A stretch of DNA of 64,000 nt. It comes from Mesorhizobium sp. Root554. GTDB taxonomy: Bacteria > Pseudomonadota > Alphaproteobacteria > Rhizobiales > Rhizobiaceae. Under the pieces are notes generated by a model. The model was not told the origin of the DNA and searched no databases. It worked only from the letters and a program-made list of their open reading frames with translations. A program made the position numbers and the translations under genes. Below are positions 62,584 to 64,000 of this stretch, piece after piece (position 1 is the first letter of the stretch; every line of letters begins with the position of its first letter). Location: the NCBI RefSeq assembly GCF_001427025.1, contig NZ_LMGA01000001.1:2717715-2781714 (forward strand). The letters are read 5' to 3'.

Positions 62584-63058
62584 GCGCCCCTGCCGGGCGT
62601 CGCCGCTTCCAGCTGCCGGCCCATTGCCCGGCGGCGAGCCAGTAGAAAATGCCGCCGATCATGCCCGCCCCGACAAGGGACAACATCATATTCGTATCGG
62701 TGATCGCGAAATCCGGATCGACCTCGCGATAGAGATAGCCGATGAAGACCGCTGCGACGGCGCCGCCGGCAAGCGCGTAATAGAGCCAGTCGCGCCGGCT
62801 GAGCAGCTCAGCCAGCAGGATCGCCAGCGCCGATGGCATGAAGCCGAAATACGCGACGAACAGCGCCACGAACGGAACCGAGAACACGAACGAGCCAGTG
62901 GCTACCCACGGAGCATCCTGCGGCTGTACGCCGGCCCAGGCGAAGAAGATGACGTGGATGAAGGCGCTGGCCGCAAGCGAACCGACGGCATAGCCGAAAA
63001 AGATCACCGCGAAACGGACGAAATAGGCGACGAACCGGTTCATCGGACCGGTCGCCAT
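62555..63058 (-). CDS. four-span membrane protein, uncharacterised
   Basis: About 167 residues with four membrane spans: FVRFAVIFFGYAVGSLAASA, ATGSFVFSVPFVALFVAYFG, WLYYALAGGAVAAVFIGYLY and MMLSLVGAGMIGGIFYWLAA. No known motif is visible. ATG 63058 starts MATGPMNRFV; other in-frame ATGs lie 9 nt before and 15 nt after it. Its 3' end overlaps the 3' end of the LysE-family gene, and it follows rlmN on the same strand. Confidence 0.7.
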   Translation of the reverse strand: MATGPMNRFVAYFVRFAVIFFGYAVGSLAASAFIHVIFFAWAGVQPQDAPWVATGSFVFSVPFVALFVAYFGFMPSALAILLAELLSRRDWLYYALAGGAVAAVFIGYLYREVDPDFAITDTNMMLSLVGAGMIGGIFYWLAAGQWAGSWKRRRPAGAPSAPGPSGS

Positions 63059-63122
63059 GCGCGGCAATGACCTAAGTCCGGGCCGGATCGGGCCGGCTTG
63101 GTTTTCAACCGGGCTGGAAAGG

Positions 63123-64000
63123 TCACGCTTCGCCGTGCCCCGCGATCATCATCGCCTCCAGCGCCAGCCGGTCCACCCGGCGCATACGCTCCGAGTCCGA
63201 CTTGAGCTGGCCGCAGGCCGCCAATATATCGCGGCCGCGCGGCGTGCGGATCGGCGACGCGTAGCCGGCATTGTTGATGAAATCGGCGAATTTCTCGATC
63301 GTGTCCCAATCCGAGCACTGGTAGTTGGTGCCCGGCCAGGGGTTGAACGGGATCAGGTTGATCTTGGCCGGTACGCCCTTCAAGAGCTTGATCAGCCCCT
63401 TGGCGTCCTCGATCGAATCGTTGACGTCCTTCAGCATCACATACTCAAAGGTGATCCGTTTGGCGTTGGAAAGCCCAGGATAGGCGCGGCACGCTTCGAT
63501 CAGATCCTTCAGCGGATACTTCTTGTTGATCGGCACCAGCAGGTCGCGCAGATCGTCGTTGGTGGCGTGCAGCGAGATCGCCAGCATGACGCCAATCTCT
63601 TCGCCGGTGCGATAGATTTCCGGCACCACGCCCGATGTCGATAGCGTGATCCGGCGTTTCGACAGCGCCAGCCCGTCGCCGTCCGAGGCGATAAGCAACG
63701 CCGTTTTCACCGCTTCGAAATTGTAGAGCGGCTCGCCCATGCCCATCATGACGATGTTGGAGATCTTGCGGCCTTCGGCGGGCACGATGGCGCCGGCCGG
63801 CGTGTCGCGGTCGGGGAAATCACCCAGCCGGTCGCGCGCCGTCAGAAGCTGGGCAAGGATTTCCTCTGCCGTCAGATTGCGCACCAGCTTCTGCGTGCCG
63901 GTGTGGCAGAATGAGCAGGTTAGCGTGCAGCCGACCTGGCTGGAGATACACAGCGTGCCGCGGCCTTCCTCGGGAATATAGACTGTTTCAATCTCGACGG
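63123..64000 (-). CDS. rlmN: 23S rRNA (adenine2503-C2)-methyltransferase RlmN, 3' part
   Basis: The frame is open from the TGA at 63123 to the window end, about 292 codons, so the start is outside. The radical SAM CxxxCxxC motif is visible as CTLTCSFC near 63913-63936, and downstream come [23 protein letters not shown] and [16 protein letters not shown]. The conserved methyl-carrier cysteine is expected in DILAACGQL, which is present. It methylates A2503 of 23S rRNA and A37 of some tRNAs. Confidence 0.95.
   Translation of the reverse strand, partial: VEIETVYIPEEGRGTLCISSQVGCTLTCSFCHTGTQKLVRNLTAEEILAQLLTARDRLGDFPDRDTPAGAIVPAEGRKISNIVMMGMGEPLYNFEAVKTALLIASDGDGLALSKRRITLSTSGVVPEIYRTGEEIGVMLAISLHATNDDLRDLLVPINKKYPLKDLIEACRAYPGLSNAKRITFEYVMLKDVNDSIEDAKGLIKLLKGVPAKINLIPFNPWPGTNYQCSDWDTIEKFADFINNAGYASPIRTPRGRDILAACGQLKSDSERMRRVDRLALEAMMIAGHGEA

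Overview
This GC-rich window (roughly 63% by eye) has the gene content of an alphaproteobacterium of the Rhizobiales, most likely Mesorhizobium or a close relative in the Phyllobacteriaceae. The indicators are a chvE-gguA-gguB-gguC cluster with a divergent gbpR, a GapR/DUF2312 gene, a CenR-like regulator, HemY and COG4223 genes beside hemC/hemD, a glnK-amtB pair, and short intergenic palindromic repeats of the rhizobial type. It is chromosomal, mostly housekeeping sequence. I see no insertion sequence, phage, CRISPR array, rRNA or tRNA.

Layout. 1-4.1 kb: the 3' end of a cysteine/tryptophan-repeat protein, a LysR regulator divergent from mmsA, and two DoxX-type membrane proteins. 4.2-8.2 kb: a hydroxyproline catabolic cluster made of a GntR repressor divergent from a pyrroline-hydroxycarboxylate deaminase, a D-hydroxyproline oxidoreductase and hydroxyproline 2-epimerase. 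A strong promoter with an overlapping palindromic operator lies in the divergent gap. 8.6-15.1 kb: a complete branched-chain amino acid (Liv) ABC importer, including an unusual LivG with a long Ala/Lys/Pro tail and a terminal helix-hairpin-helix module. 15.4-19.3 kb: pyruvate carboxylase and GapR. 19.3-25.8 kb: the ChvE/Ggu sugar importer with its LysR regulator. 25.9-27.3 kb: an amidase.

27.4-30.6 kb is the most novel part. It is a four-gene minus-strand operon beginning with a 55-codon gene for a cationic peptide made almost entirely of two 25-residue tandem repeats. A strong hairpin follows, then a nucleotidyltransferase-like protein (NTP_transf_5 type), a DUF6065-like protein and an MFS exporter. 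An AT-rich 430-bp segment precedes it, and a second MFS gene is divergent. I read this as a candidate undescribed ribosomally made, post-translationally modified peptide (RiPP-like) system. The peptide gene is short and easily missed.

32.3-45.7 kb: a glutamine amidotransferase, TerB, the HemY/COG4223/hemD/hemC block divergent from tsaD-gpsA-YciI-EVE-methyltransferase, an L,D-transpeptidase, a CenR-like response regulator, a stand-alone cyclic-nucleotide-binding protein, xthA and a LolA-like protein. 45.8-51.5 kb: ftsK, purU, an acyltransferase and a YciI-NIPSNAP pair. 51.6-53.5 kb: amtB-glnK behind a likely sigma-54 promoter. 53.6-64 kb: tesB, a UbiH-type hydroxylase, DGPF/YciI and small coupled genes, an OsmC protein, an SH3/DUF1236 protein, a zinc metallopeptidase, a lytic transglycosylase, argG, a LysE exporter, a membrane protein and the 3' part of rlmN, which runs off the window.

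Family assignments come from reading motifs and from memory. No database search was run.
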